Assembly: GCF_000218685.1 (NCBI RefSeq) | Contig: NW_006763290.1 | Coordinates: 1,882,315-1,946,314 of the forward strand | From: Serpula lacrymans var. lacrymans S7.9 | Taxonomy: Eukaryota > Basidiomycota > Agaricomycetes > Boletales > Serpulaceae | Length of the DNA: 64,000 bases | Reading direction: 5' to 3' | Shown: positions 20,949 through 34,400 of the stretch, piece after piece | Position numbering within the stretch: position 1 is the first letter of the stretch | Layout of the letters: each line of letters opens with the position of its first letter | The notes under the pieces: model-generated | Database searches by the model: none | The model's input: only the letters and a program-made list of their open reading frames with translations | What the model was told of the DNA's origin: nothing | Translations under genes and position numbers: made by a program

Positions 20949-23225
20949 CACAGTTCCACTGATAGTCTTCATGGATGATGTGTTGGGAAATGTTTCTAAG
21001 CAATAGAATAAGCATCATGTAGTGTACCTCTCTAATGCCTCCATGCCTAGGGAGATGTTAGAAAAAGAGTTTTGTTTCCAGTTTGTTTCATCCTCACCAC
21101 ACGCTGCACCAATGGAGTTGATGAAAGGGGTCACCAAATCTATCTGGTCAGTAATGATCTAACTACACTATAATCTTTATATCTCACACATCAAACACAG
21201 TGAAGCAGCAAATTCTGGTGTTATTACTTGGGACTGCCAGTATGACCAAGAAACTATGTTACTACCTTATATCCTTTTTGTTGCAGGAGACAACCCCATG
21301 CACACCGAGGAATTTAGCCATTCAGGTCTCAAAAGCAATTTTTTCTGCAGGACATGTAAAGTTGGCGGCACGCAAGCTCAGAAAAAGACTGATGAAGGAT
21401 ATAACAATATATTCAAAGTAGGTTTTTTATTTCTGTGTTTTTCTTTTGCCTTGTAACTTTGTTTCTACAGTGCGGAGCTGCTCGGACTCCTCAAGAGACA
21501 CGCAATGAAATCCTGCAGCAAGTTGACACTTCACTCAAGTCAGGTGGAACTAAGAAAGTGAAGAGTGCAGGTACAAATTCTGGCATACGCGATAGCACTA
21601 GTGCGTCAATTGTTCAACAACTACTTGCACTGGGCAAGCAGTTGCAAAGGCACAAAGCTGGAAAGCCTGCTTTACCTGAATCTGAAGTGCGCCAGCAACT
21701 GGAACAGGAACTTGAAACATTACTGCGCGGTTCTACGCTTGACAACCATATTAACCCATTGTTAGGCATGCCGGCTGTGGATATCCATCAAGACACTCCC
21801 ACGGAGATTTTGCACACCGTAGTATTGGGGGTAGTAAAGTATTTTTGGGGACAAACGGTCTGGCTGCTTGATAAGTCATACTTGCTAACTACTTTCCAGA
21901 CACGGCTTGAATCCATCAGCAAGGACGGCCTTAATTCAGTATAACTTGGGGCAGAATACATCTGTTGTTTCAAGGGCAATCTCATTGGCAAACATTTCAA
22001 AAGTTTGGCCCAGGTAATGCTGTATATTATATATGACCTAGTTTCTCAAGATGTCCTGGACACTTGGAGTGTCATTGGCGACTTGGTGGTACTTTTGTGG
22101 CACACAAAAATAGATCACACTGAGAAGTATTTGGTGAGTCCCATTACGGTTTAATTGCAGGCTTGAACATAGACACTTACACAAAAAACCATAGGCTCAA
22201 CTCTTGTGAACCATTGAAGACTTCTTAAATATCACGGTGAAATGTGCGCCAAGTATTCTGGTCACAAAACCAAAGTATCATTTTCTCCTTCACTTACCAG
22301 CCTTCATACGCAGATTTGGTCCCACTTTACTCTTCTCAACCAAATGATATGAATCATTCAACCATGTATTCCACCTTTCTTCAGTTTACAGCAACCGCAA
22401 AGCTCCTAGCCGAGATAGCTGCCAATCCTTTGCATCACAAGATGCCATCAAACACATTACTACAGGGGGGTACTGGCGTGACTCTGCAACTGGAAACTGG
22501 CTCAGTGCAGGTCACGCGACACAAAACTACATTGCTAACCACCCAGAGCAACAATGGCTATTGGGTCTTCATTCAAATACCAAGAAGGTAGCTGGTTCAG
22601 CCAGGTATATTGCAACAGCACCAAGCAAACTGCCCGAGAGTATCCCCTGGCAATCAACAAGCTCATTGAATATTTACATCAAGTGTCAATGTAGCGCCCC
22701 AGTCAATTAACCTAGGTTGTTGAAGGCATCAACATTCATCACACAGAATGGCGACAAAGCAAAACTTGGGAGCCACGTAGTCATCTCCTCACCGTCTAAT
22801 AGAGCCAACCCCTGTGTTGGCAAAGTAGAAGAGATTCTTGTAACTGAGAAGAAGCCCAGAGTGGCTGCTTATATAGCCGTTACTTATCTACAGTTCCAGC
22901 TATTTCAACACACCAAACTTCAAATACCTATCCTGCGGATTACAGTTGCACAAAATGTTCTAACTGCCAAAGTAAGTTCATTGTGATCCTTGCTACTATT
23001 ACATTGACCACCGGGAAGAACTTCATTTGTATAGTTAATGTTCTCCATGACTGTATTACTGCAAACTGTAGCGACACTGCCATGGTGCCTGTGCGTCAAG
23101 CATACAGCGAGACCACAAAAGTTACCCAAGTGGTCGCGCACAAGCAATTTAATCAATATTTCTTAAATGTTTACTCACTACATAATTACAGACACATTTA
23201 TTCAGTAGTACCCTCTCAACTTTGC
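20949..23225 (+). pseudogene. Large Agaricomycete transposon protein 1 (family member A), decayed
   Basis: The Copia 3' LTR abuts a coding stretch that reads VPLIVFMDDVLGNVSKQ, stop, NKHHVVYLSNASMPREML, then EFCFQFVSSSPHAAPMEL. Further exons give FVAGDNPMHTEEFSHSGLKS, NFFCRTCKVGG, PTEILHTVVLGVVKYFWG and LIGKHFKSLAQVMLYII, and at 22983-23225 VNVLHDCITANCSD and YFLNVYSLHNYRHI. The same motif series appears at 44.2-39.4 kb on the other strand, so this is a family. Possible catalytic acids are those of (M/C)DD, GDNPM and DTP..ILH, and FCRTC may bind zinc; this is inference. Such multi-exon repeat proteins are widespread in mushroom genomes; I do not know an established family name. The 5' part is missing and a TAG replaces the expected Trp in KQWNKHH. 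Confidence 0.6.
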
Positions 23226-25285
23226 ACCAAAACTCCTCGGGTAAACAATGTTGGAGAGGTCCGACTTAATGCAGCAAAGCTTATACATGAAAAGAAGGCT
23301 GCTCAAGGTGTTAAAGAGCAAGACACAATTGGCTCTCTCGACAGCCAAGGAGTCGTAATACCAACACCAGCCTTTGATCGTACACTAAGTAGACAAGGAA
23401 CTAAAAAAGAAAATAGTAATAGCAATAGGCCGCCAAAGAATAGTTGTGCAGTGCCCATCTCTCCACAACTCAATTTGCCATTCCAGCCCAGGCCCTCAAA
23501 CATTCAGCTCTTATCTCCATCGACACCACAATCTGTCCTGCCTTCTCACCAGAATAACCATAGTCACAATCTGTATCCTCTCCCAACTTCTTTGCAACGT
23601 CCTGGCCCATCTCACTACCAGCATGATCATAGTTACAATCCTTTGCCCATCCAGAACTCTACCCCAGGTTCTGCTCCATCTCAGGTCTTGCATTATTGTC
23701 ATCATCGTCCTTCTGTACCAAATTCACCTCCACAACCGAGTCATCTACACTACCAGCTGACAAAACCGGATAAACCCGGTCTCTGCCAAAGCAGCCATTG
23801 TTCTCAATGGAGCATAGCCACCACTCCATGGAGTCACCATTGTTCTCCTAGGAGTCATTATACTGTAGCGAGTAGCACCTCCGACTATAAGTAGTAGGGG
23901 GTTTAGTATAGAAATACCTCAGTCGTTTCTATAGCCTCTTGGGCAGCGGCTGAGTTTCACTTAGTTTTATTACCAGCATCATCTCAATGCGTATCCGGGA
24001 CTGCATTCAACACTACAACATAGAATTTCTCATTTTCCACATCATCAGCTGCCTGCACCTGTGCCGAATCCCTATCCACACAGTAACCAGTCCCAAACAA
24101 CTTTACTCCATTCATATTCGCCATTCCAGCCTATGCCCTGTTCTTATTATCACAACTCCAGCTAATGCTTGCATGTTTCACCCTGTTAAGTATTATTTCT
24201 CTTATTTTTTGGGGGCTTCACAAGACGAATGCTTTGCTTGCCTCCGTGTTTGCGGAGACACGGAGCTTGAAGTGTATTGCTTATGTCTGAGTTTTTCCCA
24301 ACCCTTTTTGCAGCTTTTTCACTTGCCGTTGTCCTCTGAGCTTGCTGTGTCACTGATTTTTTCTGGTATGGCAGGTCAATTGTGTTTGCTTGCACAATTC
24401 AAGCGTCAACAGGTCACAGATGGGCTTGCAGGAAGGGGGGGGAGTTCTCCTCCAGACTCCCCATCAAACTTGGGTGACAACCTTTCATTGAGCCCTCCAA
24501 GGACTCCTGGGGCATTCCCAACTTGTTTGACTCGTCCCTGATCCGACTCAGCGGATGAGTTCAATCCAACCAGCATCAAGCGTCTCAAAGGGCTGGGAGT
24601 GGAGCTAAGTAAAAGTTACAAGCTCCCTCCATGCAGCTTAGATAATTGTGCAGAGGCAAGTAACCTTAGTTATTCTACATTGATATTGATGGTGATAATT
24701 GTCTTTACAAGTTGGGAAGTACGGTAAAAATGTTACTTGACATAAAAGGCCATCTTCTTGCAATGGACACTGTTGGTTGGGGATCCAAACGAGACAAAGC
24801 TATGGAAATGTTGGACGCTGATTTTAGGGTATATTTTTTCTTCTTTTAGTTCAGGAAGATTTGATTGTTAACTACTTAGAAACTGTTGAATGACCGTCTA
24901 TGAGCATGCTTGTTCTCTCCAAACCTCACAGCTTATGTGACAGATCTGGGAGACCGCATTTTTGTGAGTGGATTTTATAGAACTTTTTTTTGGTTTCTAA
25001 TGTCTTGGATAGGAATTTTTTTGGAGAAAAACCCGAATGTCTTCAAGTTCAAACAGGAATTCCTTCAAGATCCTGAAATGCGAAGTAAACTGGTGTCATT
25101 AATTAAAGATTTACTGACATCGGCGAGAGGAAACATAAAACCGAAGGTCAGTGTTGAATAAATGCATAGTTAAACAAGGTCTAATTCTATTTGATTCTAG
25201 CTATGGACCAGCATCCAGAAGAAACAGGATATTGCCACTTTGACAAAAGCACTCATTCTGCGATCCCCACAGTGATACCGAAATG
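23226..25285 (+). pseudogene. Large transposon accessory protein 2 (family member A), interrupted by a solo LTR
   Basis: Follows gene 1. It begins with a stretch rich in Lys and Ala (NAAKLIHEKKAAQGVK), then a long low-complexity Pro/Gln/His/Ser region (about 23400-23758) that is cut by a solo Copia LTR and resumes at 23978 (HHLNAYPGLHSTLQ). The C-terminal part, at 24570-25285 with introns, contains IKRLKGLGVELSKSYKLP and NPNVFKFKQEFLQDPEMRSK. A short helical domain of this kind is also present in the accessory gene of the second family member. In-frame stops (for example near 24900 and 25272) show decay. Its end lies only about 150 bp before the VPS13 start codon. Confidence 0.45.
23759..23972 (+). 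repeat. Solo Copia LTR (family C) with 5-bp target duplication
   Basis: It matches, in opposite orientation, the LTR at 44344-44578. It starts TGACAAAACCGG, ends TTTTATTA, and is flanked by CCAGC at 23754-23758 and 23973-23977. Internal hairpin-like blocks are seen (CCATTGTTCTC, ACTCCATGGAGT, TCCTAGGAGT). Confidence 0.85.
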
Positions 25286-25433
25286 CGGCTGATGCCGGAC
25301 CGGGGACGTGCGCAAGGTAAACATATATCAATATCACCCGCTGTCACAAACAATGTCATGACACAGTCATTTCTGATAGTGTGCACAGCCTCATATATTC
25401 ATTTCCTCTCAGTCGTTAGAAAAGATTCACATA

Positions 25434-28400
25434 ATGTGGTGGCTTGACCCGGGAAAAGACATACTTAACGCAGTGTGTATATTGAATTTATCATGCTGCC
25501 ATTTCTATGACTGACTCACTTTGCAGCTGTTCAATCGCATTCTTGCCCCATATGTGGAGAACCTAGACATGGAGCAAGTGACGTATGGCATCGGTGAAGG
25601 TGAGCAAAAAGCACCTGCGATGACCATTAAATAACGTCCACATTCAGGACAACTAACGCTTGGGCAATTGCGACTCAAAAAGGGAGTGATGGACAAGTTT
25701 CAACTTCCAGTGGAAATAATCGAAGGTCCCACACATGTTTTCAACATTATAACAGTGCTCATTATCTGCATCAGGCCATCTAGGGACATTCACATTGTCT
25801 CTTCATTGGAAGAACCTTGGAAACCAGCCTGTCAATGTCTTGATTGAAGACGTATATATTCTTGTTGGGCCATCATCAATGCCGACGATAGATCCGAAAG
25901 CAGAGGAGCAAAAAGCGCAAGCTGCCAAAGCAGAGCGCCTGCGAAATGCTGATTTACTCCAAATACGTGGGCAGGCGGCCCAATCTACAGGTACGTAGGT
26001 TCTCCGTATTGAAGGTTCTGGAGAGGATACTATAATTAAATCTTTAGAGACAACTCCCCAGTCTCACGGACTGTGGGCTTCGCTCATTACTAAAATCATC
26101 AATAACCTCCAAGTGACTGTCAAAAATATACACGTACGCTATGAAGACTATAGTAGTGTTACTGCGGTGAGTCTTAATATAAGGAATCTATAATTTCGCT
26201 ATATAATTTCGCTAATATTCCACGGCAGCGAAACCCGTTTGCTGTTGGCCTCACATTAGCTGGATTTTCAGTATCCTCGGTTGACCACAACTGGGAGCCT
26301 GCATTCATAGACAGTACTGCTGGTGTTATACATAAGGTAGTTGCCGCAACTGTATCAAAGTCTGATCTAAACGGTCCACTAGCTGGCTAATTTGCAATCA
26401 TTGGCTCTATATTTTGATACTGACTGTTTGGATAAGGCATTGACATCCGTTCAAGGGATTCAAATAACATCATGTTCTGTGAGCTACCTCATTTAACATC
26501 TTTTACTTTCCCCTTATCTCCTGACTTAGAGAAAAAGTCTTTCTCGACACCAGTTTATACTGAAACCTGTATCTGGAGAAGGGAGGGTGAGTTCATAACT
26601 TCTAGATCATACGAGTTTCTGAACTTGTCTGTATTCAGATTACATTGACCCGTAATGAAGAAAGAAATACACCCCGTTTTGACGTCCGATTGTTATTCGA
26701 TGAGATTGGTGTTACTTTGGACGACGAGCAATATCGCACAGTCGTCGCTCTTATGGATACATGTCAATTTCACTCCCGCCGGCGACGGGTGAGGAGGATG
26801 AATATCACTTGTGTATCTTTAGCTAACGTTTCACAGCACCGCCAATTCTGGCCAGGCGGCGAGGAGTTGAATAGACCTAGAGCGCTTCTGCGTTTTGCCA
26901 TGAGGACAGTGCTACACAGTATCCACGAGAAACGGAGAAGGTGGTCATGGGACTTCTTTGTTGAACGGCGAGATGATCGAAAGCGATATACGGAACTATT
27001 CGAGAAGAAGCTACGGAATAACATTACCCAGTTTGTTCGTGTAATTTATTCGTCCACCTCAGAGGCCAACTCACAGCCTACACTTGCAGGAGTCAAACTG
27101 TCTGGATGTCTTGGAGACTAAGTTGTCCTATGAGGATATTGTGTTTTATAGGTCCATAGTCCGAGCCCGTCTGCGTAAGGATGTGGCGATTCGTAAAAAG
27201 GCTGAAGAAGATAAAAGAAAGCAGCAGGATACTACTCAAAGCTGGACAAGTTGGCTGTGGAGCTCGTATCAGACTGGTCACCAAGCAGGTCTCCCACCAG
27301 GCGGAGTCATTACTGACGAACAACGCCAGCAGCTATACGACGTGCTTGACTTCGACGAAGAGTCTGCATTGTCAGATTCTTCCCAACGTTTTCGCCGTAC
27401 TGCCAAGATACATGTTACAGTCAAGTTGAAGACAGGGTCGTTTGCTTTGAAGAAAGATCCCAGGGGCTCATCCCATGAATTCGTATCAATATCTTTTGAC
27501 ACTTTCTGTGCTGACTTTATCCAGAGATCCGATAATTATGAAGCGTCTTTATCCTTGGGTGGTTTCAGTATCTCCGATGACACTACGAAAGGAACACTTT
27601 ATCGACAGATAGTTCATGTAGACAACGCATCTCGTAGTTTATCTTCGTCACTCGAAGAGCCTCGAGAGCCATTTTTCTTCATCAAATTCGAGAATAATCC
27701 TCTGGACAAACGGGCCGATACTGCTCTTACCGTTTGCCTGCAACACATGGAAATCATTTACCACAGGGCTTATGTCGAAGCCGTGTGGAAGTTCTTCAGA
27801 CCCCCTCAAAGCCAGTTGGAGTCGGTTGAAGCATTATTGGTGCGTCTCGTCTGCTCCTTTTAAACACTTCTTTATGTTTTGCACAGAACGCTGCCAGTCA
27901 GAAGTTCGAAGGTTTGCGCAGGGAAACAAGGGCCGGTTTATCAATTGCAATACAAGCCCACAAAACAATACATCTCGAAGTAAACGTCGACACTCCTATG
28001 ATTATTATACCTGAAGAGTACGTGCTATCCTTACTGGTCCGGATAAGTAGCCCAACCCTCTTGTTTTCCCAGTGTTACTACCACCAATTGTCAATTCCTT
28101 GTCATTGACGCAGGTCACATCTCGATTCTCAGTGACCCTGCAAACAAGGGTAGAATACACGGTGTAGACTCCTTATGCCCCAGTCGATATAGCGAGGATG
28201 AACATATGCACTCACTGCTGTACGATAAAACGGCACTTAGCTTGGAAGCTGCCCAGGTATTCAGCTGCCTCAGGAGTTGTCCGATTTTTTGCTGATTTGT
28301 CAAAGTTTGTCCTTGGTCCAGATTTACCCGCTTGCCGTGAAGCTTTGGCTTCCGGATTAGGCGGTCAACTTCACATTCTCGAACGCACTAATATCGATCT

Positions 28401-31400
28401 TCTAATCCTGAACTCCATCACGCACTCTCTCGAACTTATTGATTTCAAGGTTTCGGGAAGGCTTCCGACTCTTCAAGTCAATTTATCCGATGCCAAGTAT
28501 CAATCCATCTTGCGCATCCTCGATTTATGTTTCCCCAATCTTGATGATCGACTGGAAAATGAGGAATTTCAAAGAAAGCAATCGTCAGCGACACCTCGTG
28601 GTTCAAGCCACCTTTTTGGTCAAGTAGAAAATGATTATGACATCATGGGCGAGAGTATCAACGTCAAGAGCTGTACTCGTCAAACCCCACCCTTGCAGAC
28701 GCAGCATCTTGAAGGTCGACAGCCCACATTCGAATTCAATTTTAAAGTCGATTGTCTCTGTACCGTTTTAAAGAGGTCGAGTGATGGTGGGCACGAGAAG
28801 TTGTTAGGGCAACTTTACCTTGAGCACTTCACGTTTTCGTTTTCAACTTCGAATTTTGACACTGTCGTAAATATCTGTTTAAGGTATGTTATTTGTCCAA
28901 CCTCTCGCCGGGCGCCGCTGCAATAATTTCTTCTGTAGATCTTTGGTTATGAATCTCGTGCAATCTGGATTGGATCCTTTACGATTTATATCTTCTCAGA
29001 ACTTGCACACTCCAGTACACGAGGATCTTCTCAAAATTTCCTATATTCGCTCAACAAGGAAATCGTCACAGTTCAGCGGAACATACGAGAACATATACCA
29101 AGACGTTGACATCATAGTCTCCACTTTCTCTTTCATGGTTGCCCCAGAGCCTGTGCTATCGCTATATGACTTTATCATGGCCGGTTTTGTTTCTGCCACA
29201 GGTTCGCGGGGAGTGCATAATGCGTCGGTAAATAATGAGCTTGATGCGTATACAAGAGAAGAAATATCCCATTTCGATGCACAGATGGCCAAAAATCACC
29301 GAATTTCCTTGAAATTCGCAAGTTTATGGAGTACGTACATTGATACTTACCTCCCAGATTCTCTGTCTGAGACGAAACCTATTTAGTTGTGCTTGTTAGT
29401 GAAACTGGTACTCTAGCGACATTATCGTTGTCCACTGCGGATGTTAGTATTCTGACACGAGCAAACACTTTGTCCGTCGTTGGACGTCTAGGATGCTTGG
29501 CGCTCGAGGATAATCGCATGACGGAAGTTGCTCGACCTGAGTTCAAGCAACTGATGTCAATTCAAAGTGACAATTTTGTTGAGATCCGGTATCAGACAGT
29601 CGATCCCATACAAGATACATATGCAGGCATTAATTCTTCTATCCACATTAGTGCTGGATCCGTAAAGGTGCACTTCCTAGAGCAACCCATTCTTGACATT
29701 GGTCGCTTTATCACCAAACTTGTCGGTCTCAAGGTATTATATGATACTGCGCGCCAAGCTGCCGCTCAAAAAGCTTTCGAGCTTGAACACATTCAATTCG
29801 AGATATCAATGCAATCGCCTATAGTCGTTTTTCCACTGGAACCGGCCAGAGTCGGAGATGCCTTCGTGGTAAGGCTCGGCGAAGTCAGTGCGCGAAACTC
29901 ATACCATGATCAAATAAACAAGATAGCAGCCAGTCTGCGCGGTATCCAGCTTGTATCTGACTTTGACCACGACGGGTGCCCTTCCAGTATCAAAATGGTC
30001 GATGACATAGACATCAGCTCAGTGGTTTTGCAACGGAAAAGTACCGCAGATCGTGGTGGTGGTACAGCGTATCCTAACTTCGAGGTTTACATTACTTTGA
30101 TTTTGCTCATATGGAAGTCTAATTGCTATCATCAGGTTGCTGTGGAGGTTTCTGATGTTGAGCTATCTCTTGCTCAAGTGGAATATCACTCGCTGATACA
30201 ATTAATGCAATCGGTGGCTACGGTTCTAACTAATACACCCCAGGGTAGTGTTAAATCTGCCTTGGTCATTCCGAGTATTGATGATAGCTCGTTAACTTCT
30301 TATGCAGGGCCTCACCATTTTAAACCAGAACTACACGCTATGCATGACCCTAAGGTTTTGCACAGGTGGACCATTATTGATTCAGTAGTCACCATCAATT
30401 CCGTCAGCCTTCATCTGTTCAATCGCCGAGTGACCTCGAATCACAGTCTCAAGCACCATAACATCGCGCGTTTTACCCTGAAAAACAACACGGTCAGGTT
30501 CAAGCTGGTTTCTGATAGTGCCGCGGAGGTGCAAGTGGTTTGCAAAGACTTCACTCTGAGCAACACAATGGTGGAAGGAACGAAATTCCGGTCCATTGTA
30601 TCGGCTGCGCGCCATGGTCGTGACCAGCTTGCTCTGATGTACACAAAACCAAGCTGTTCAAGCGCTTCCCTTGCAGTTATTACCATAGACTCTCCTCAAA
30701 TCATCTTTGCCCAGGACCCTTTCTTGGCTTTGCTTGAGTTTTTCAGCATTACAAGCCCGAGGTCCAAAGTTCCTGCCACTAGAAGCCGTTTGAGCAACGT
30801 TATAGTAGAAAGGCCGCTTGAATTCCGCATTGATCTTCACGATGTATCTTTCACTTTTCTGGAAAACCATCAAGATCATAATTCTCAAGCCATCAAGATA
30901 AACATCAGCCATATATCCTTTTCTATGCAGGTGCGAATTTTCGAATGTATCTGCGCAACTACATTTCACTCCGTTGACAGGGTGTATTGGCACTAACAAT
31001 GAAACAACTTGGCGTGTCTCTAGTGCAGATGGACGATGAAGAAAATGTTGTCCATGTATTGGATGACGTCAATATTTCCCTCTCCTATCAGAGTCGTATA
31101 TCACGCCAACGGCAAACGTCAAGTGCGAACTTGGCAGTTAATCCAATAATCATTCGTTTATCTTTTCGTGACGTCATCTTGATCAACGCTATCATAACAA
31201 AAACAATGATCAGGTACAAGGAGGTGAAGCACTCATCTCTAACTGGCAATGACATGGAAAATCTTATGCACGAGACAATCGACGGCCAAACTGGAGCGCC
31301 TTTTGGGTTGAATGACACTAATCCTGTCGTAAACGGCAAAGCAGGGATGATGTTTAAGGAACAGGTAATAATCATGGTAGGGGAGTGATGCAATTATACT

Positions 31401-34400
31401 GAATATTTATATGTGCATGCGATTAGTTGCAGATGTCTTTCGACACGATTCGCGTTATTTTGACAGGCGATATGCTGGAGGAACATATCCTTCATCTGAA
31501 GATCAAGCCATTTACGTTTTGGATAAAAGATTGGTCGAGCAAGGTAGTTAAGCATCTTGGTTTCGTATATGGTATTTAACGACGTAGCAGAGGCTGCAAA
31601 CTACTACGACAATAGTGCCTGAGATAAATTATTGGAACTTGACGAACTCGCACTGGGAACCATGTAGGTCATCCTTTCTGCCCATATCTCGCTATTGATG
31701 TTTTTACAGTAATTGATCCGTGGGCATTGACAATACTGGTAAATTATCAAGACATGCTTTCGAAAATAAATTGTAACCCGAAGAAGGTAACTATAGATGA
31801 CACTTTCGGCGGGCTGGACATTTGTGTATCTGCACGTGAACGACTAGACGTCAACATTACTTCTACATTCGTCGATCTTGCTGTCACTAATCTTCGCATC
31901 TGGAGCCAAGAGGGCGAACAAGCCTCCCAACAAGTTCGTGGCAGCCGCACGCCATATTGTATAAGGAATAGAACAGGTTTGCCCATTTTAGTATGGTCAG
32001 ACAACGACAACAATCACAGCTTTAACGACTCAAGAGCGGTCACAGTGGCGAGTGACGAGACAGTTCATTGGAGATTTGATGACCGGAAGACTATGCTAGA
32101 GGTGGCTTGCATATTTCGTTTCAAGGAGTTCACATTTATTTTTTTGATCACAGCACGCACTCAGTTCTGGCCACCAAACACAAAACATCGGGATTCGATT
32201 TGTGGGTAAGTCTTGGGAGTCGGTTCACGGGGTTCCTGTAAATAAGGAAGGCTCTTTCACGTTTCTGCTACGCCCTCGGATGAGTAACCATGCGGACTGC
32301 CTGTTGTGCGCTGTGAAGGTTCATAACAATATAAAAGTTGTTACCTTTCGGTCCACGTATTTGGTAGAAAACCAGACATTCTATCCTTTGGAGGTGATGT
32401 TAGTAGACCATGACGGTCAACCAGTACACTCCCTCCAAAAAATTGGTAAGTACCGACTTGCTATCATCATAATTTGTAGTGACATGTGCCTAGCTCCCGG
32501 TCGCGACTATCCTTTACCAATTGATACTGTTGCGCAAAATAGAATAAGGTTGCAGCCAGATCGTATGTCTCGGGTCATCAACGTGTTCTTAGTGGTCCTA
32601 ATCTTTTGACTGTCACTAGAAGGATTTGGTTACAGATGGTCCCCGTCTATTAGACTTGAAGATCTCCTTTTCAAAAAAAGCTTTACTGTCGGCTGTCCTC
32701 ATCATGATGTACAAGAGGCCCCTTTCAGGTTTCAAGCTTGGGTAGAAGGTGATACTCAGGTGTCAGGGACACGGTTAGTTTTCAGAGCCTTGTCACAACA
32801 TCACACTGTCTTCAATCCCACTCTAGGAACTCATTCATGGCCAGTTTAAAATTGCGAGCTCCAATCGAACTGGAAAATTTGTTGCCATATGACCTTCGGT
32901 ACCGGATTTACAACAAAAATACTGACCAAAACTGGACAAGTTATTTACGAAAAGGCGGCATAATGCCAGTCCATTCCGTGGAGCTGGGGCATTTGATTTT
33001 GCTGAATATTGACTTACAAGATACCGGTATAAAATATTATTCCATTGTCTAAGCTAGCCGTTAATTATCGATCCGACACAGTCTTCAGTCCCAGTGAATT
33101 TGCAGTCATCAACACGGACCGCCATTCTGACTTCGACGTCGAATCTTTCCTCATTCTGCGCGATCAATGCGATCGCAAGCTTCAACTTCAGCTGAACTAT
33201 GTGTAAGTCACCCCAGTCAAAAGTTCTATCATTATTAATGATGATACAGCCGTTATCCGGACTCGGGAGGGGCCTTCAAGGTCCAGATATATAGTGCCTT
33301 TGTAGTAGTGAACAAGACGAACTTACCATTTGGTGTGAAGTCCGCTCGCTTAGGCAAGTTACCTAACTGGCAAGATGTTGCTGGAGATAGTAGACCAGGT
33401 TAGTCGATTATCGCTCTGGCCCGACCTTGGATCTGCCGCTGACTTCGGTTTAGATGCTCTATCAAGATCAATTCCCTTCAGTGTGTAACATTTGCTGCTA
33501 TGAGGGTGCACTAATACTCTTTCACCAGTGTTGTCTCATACTCTGGATCGTAGTCAAACATTTGCCTTCAAAATAGGTGATTCTGGTTGGTCTAATGTAC
33601 GCACAGACAATACATTGCCTGTAGAGTTTTGACCGAAACATATTTAGGTTTTCAGTTTCGATGCTCCTGCAGCGGAAACGGAGCTTGTTATGCCATCTGA
33701 GAAGCAAAAATCAGAAATGTTTCACTTCGGATTAGCATGGACTGAAGGCCTTGGCAAATACAAGTTGACTAAAGTGATCACCCTACTTCCTAGGTTTATA
33801 GTCATAAATAATCTGGATGGCCCAATATGTCTTCGCGAGCATGGAGCAGATCCCAAAGGACGTGCCATCATTGTCGCTGGTGATCATCTTCCCTTGCATG
33901 TCATGCAAGCCAATCGAGGCATGCTGCTGACTATAGCGTTTCCTGGCTTAAACTCCCAATGGTACGTTTTATATATAATAACTGTTATAACATGTAATGA
34001 ATCACTAGTTGTTAGGTCTCCGCCTATAAATATTGAAGATATAGGTCCTGTCCACTTTCGACTTCAAAGTTCTATGGCCGACAGAACCCTAGAAGTCATC
34101 AAGGCTGACGTCCGAATCAAAGGTTCTACTATATCTATCGCCTATTCTCGCGCTGAAGAATGGCCATTTATAATTGAGAATTATAGTGACTACAGCATTT
34201 TACTGTGGCAAATGGTAACGTGACCCTTCTCACAGGGGATAGTCTACTTCTGATTATTCAAAAGAATCAAAGCCAATCAGAATCTTCATATAAACCCGGC
34301 GGGTCATACGTGCTAGAGCCAAATACCAACTTGGAATATGCTTGGGATTACCCTGCTTCGTGCGGGAAAAGGATTGTCCTAAGCATCAACGATGCACGTC

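Noticed and set aside
24186..24588. Cys-rich reading on the + strand near 24240 as a new small secreted protein
   Set aside because: Lies within the decayed accessory gene of the transposon; no signal peptide with a proper start.
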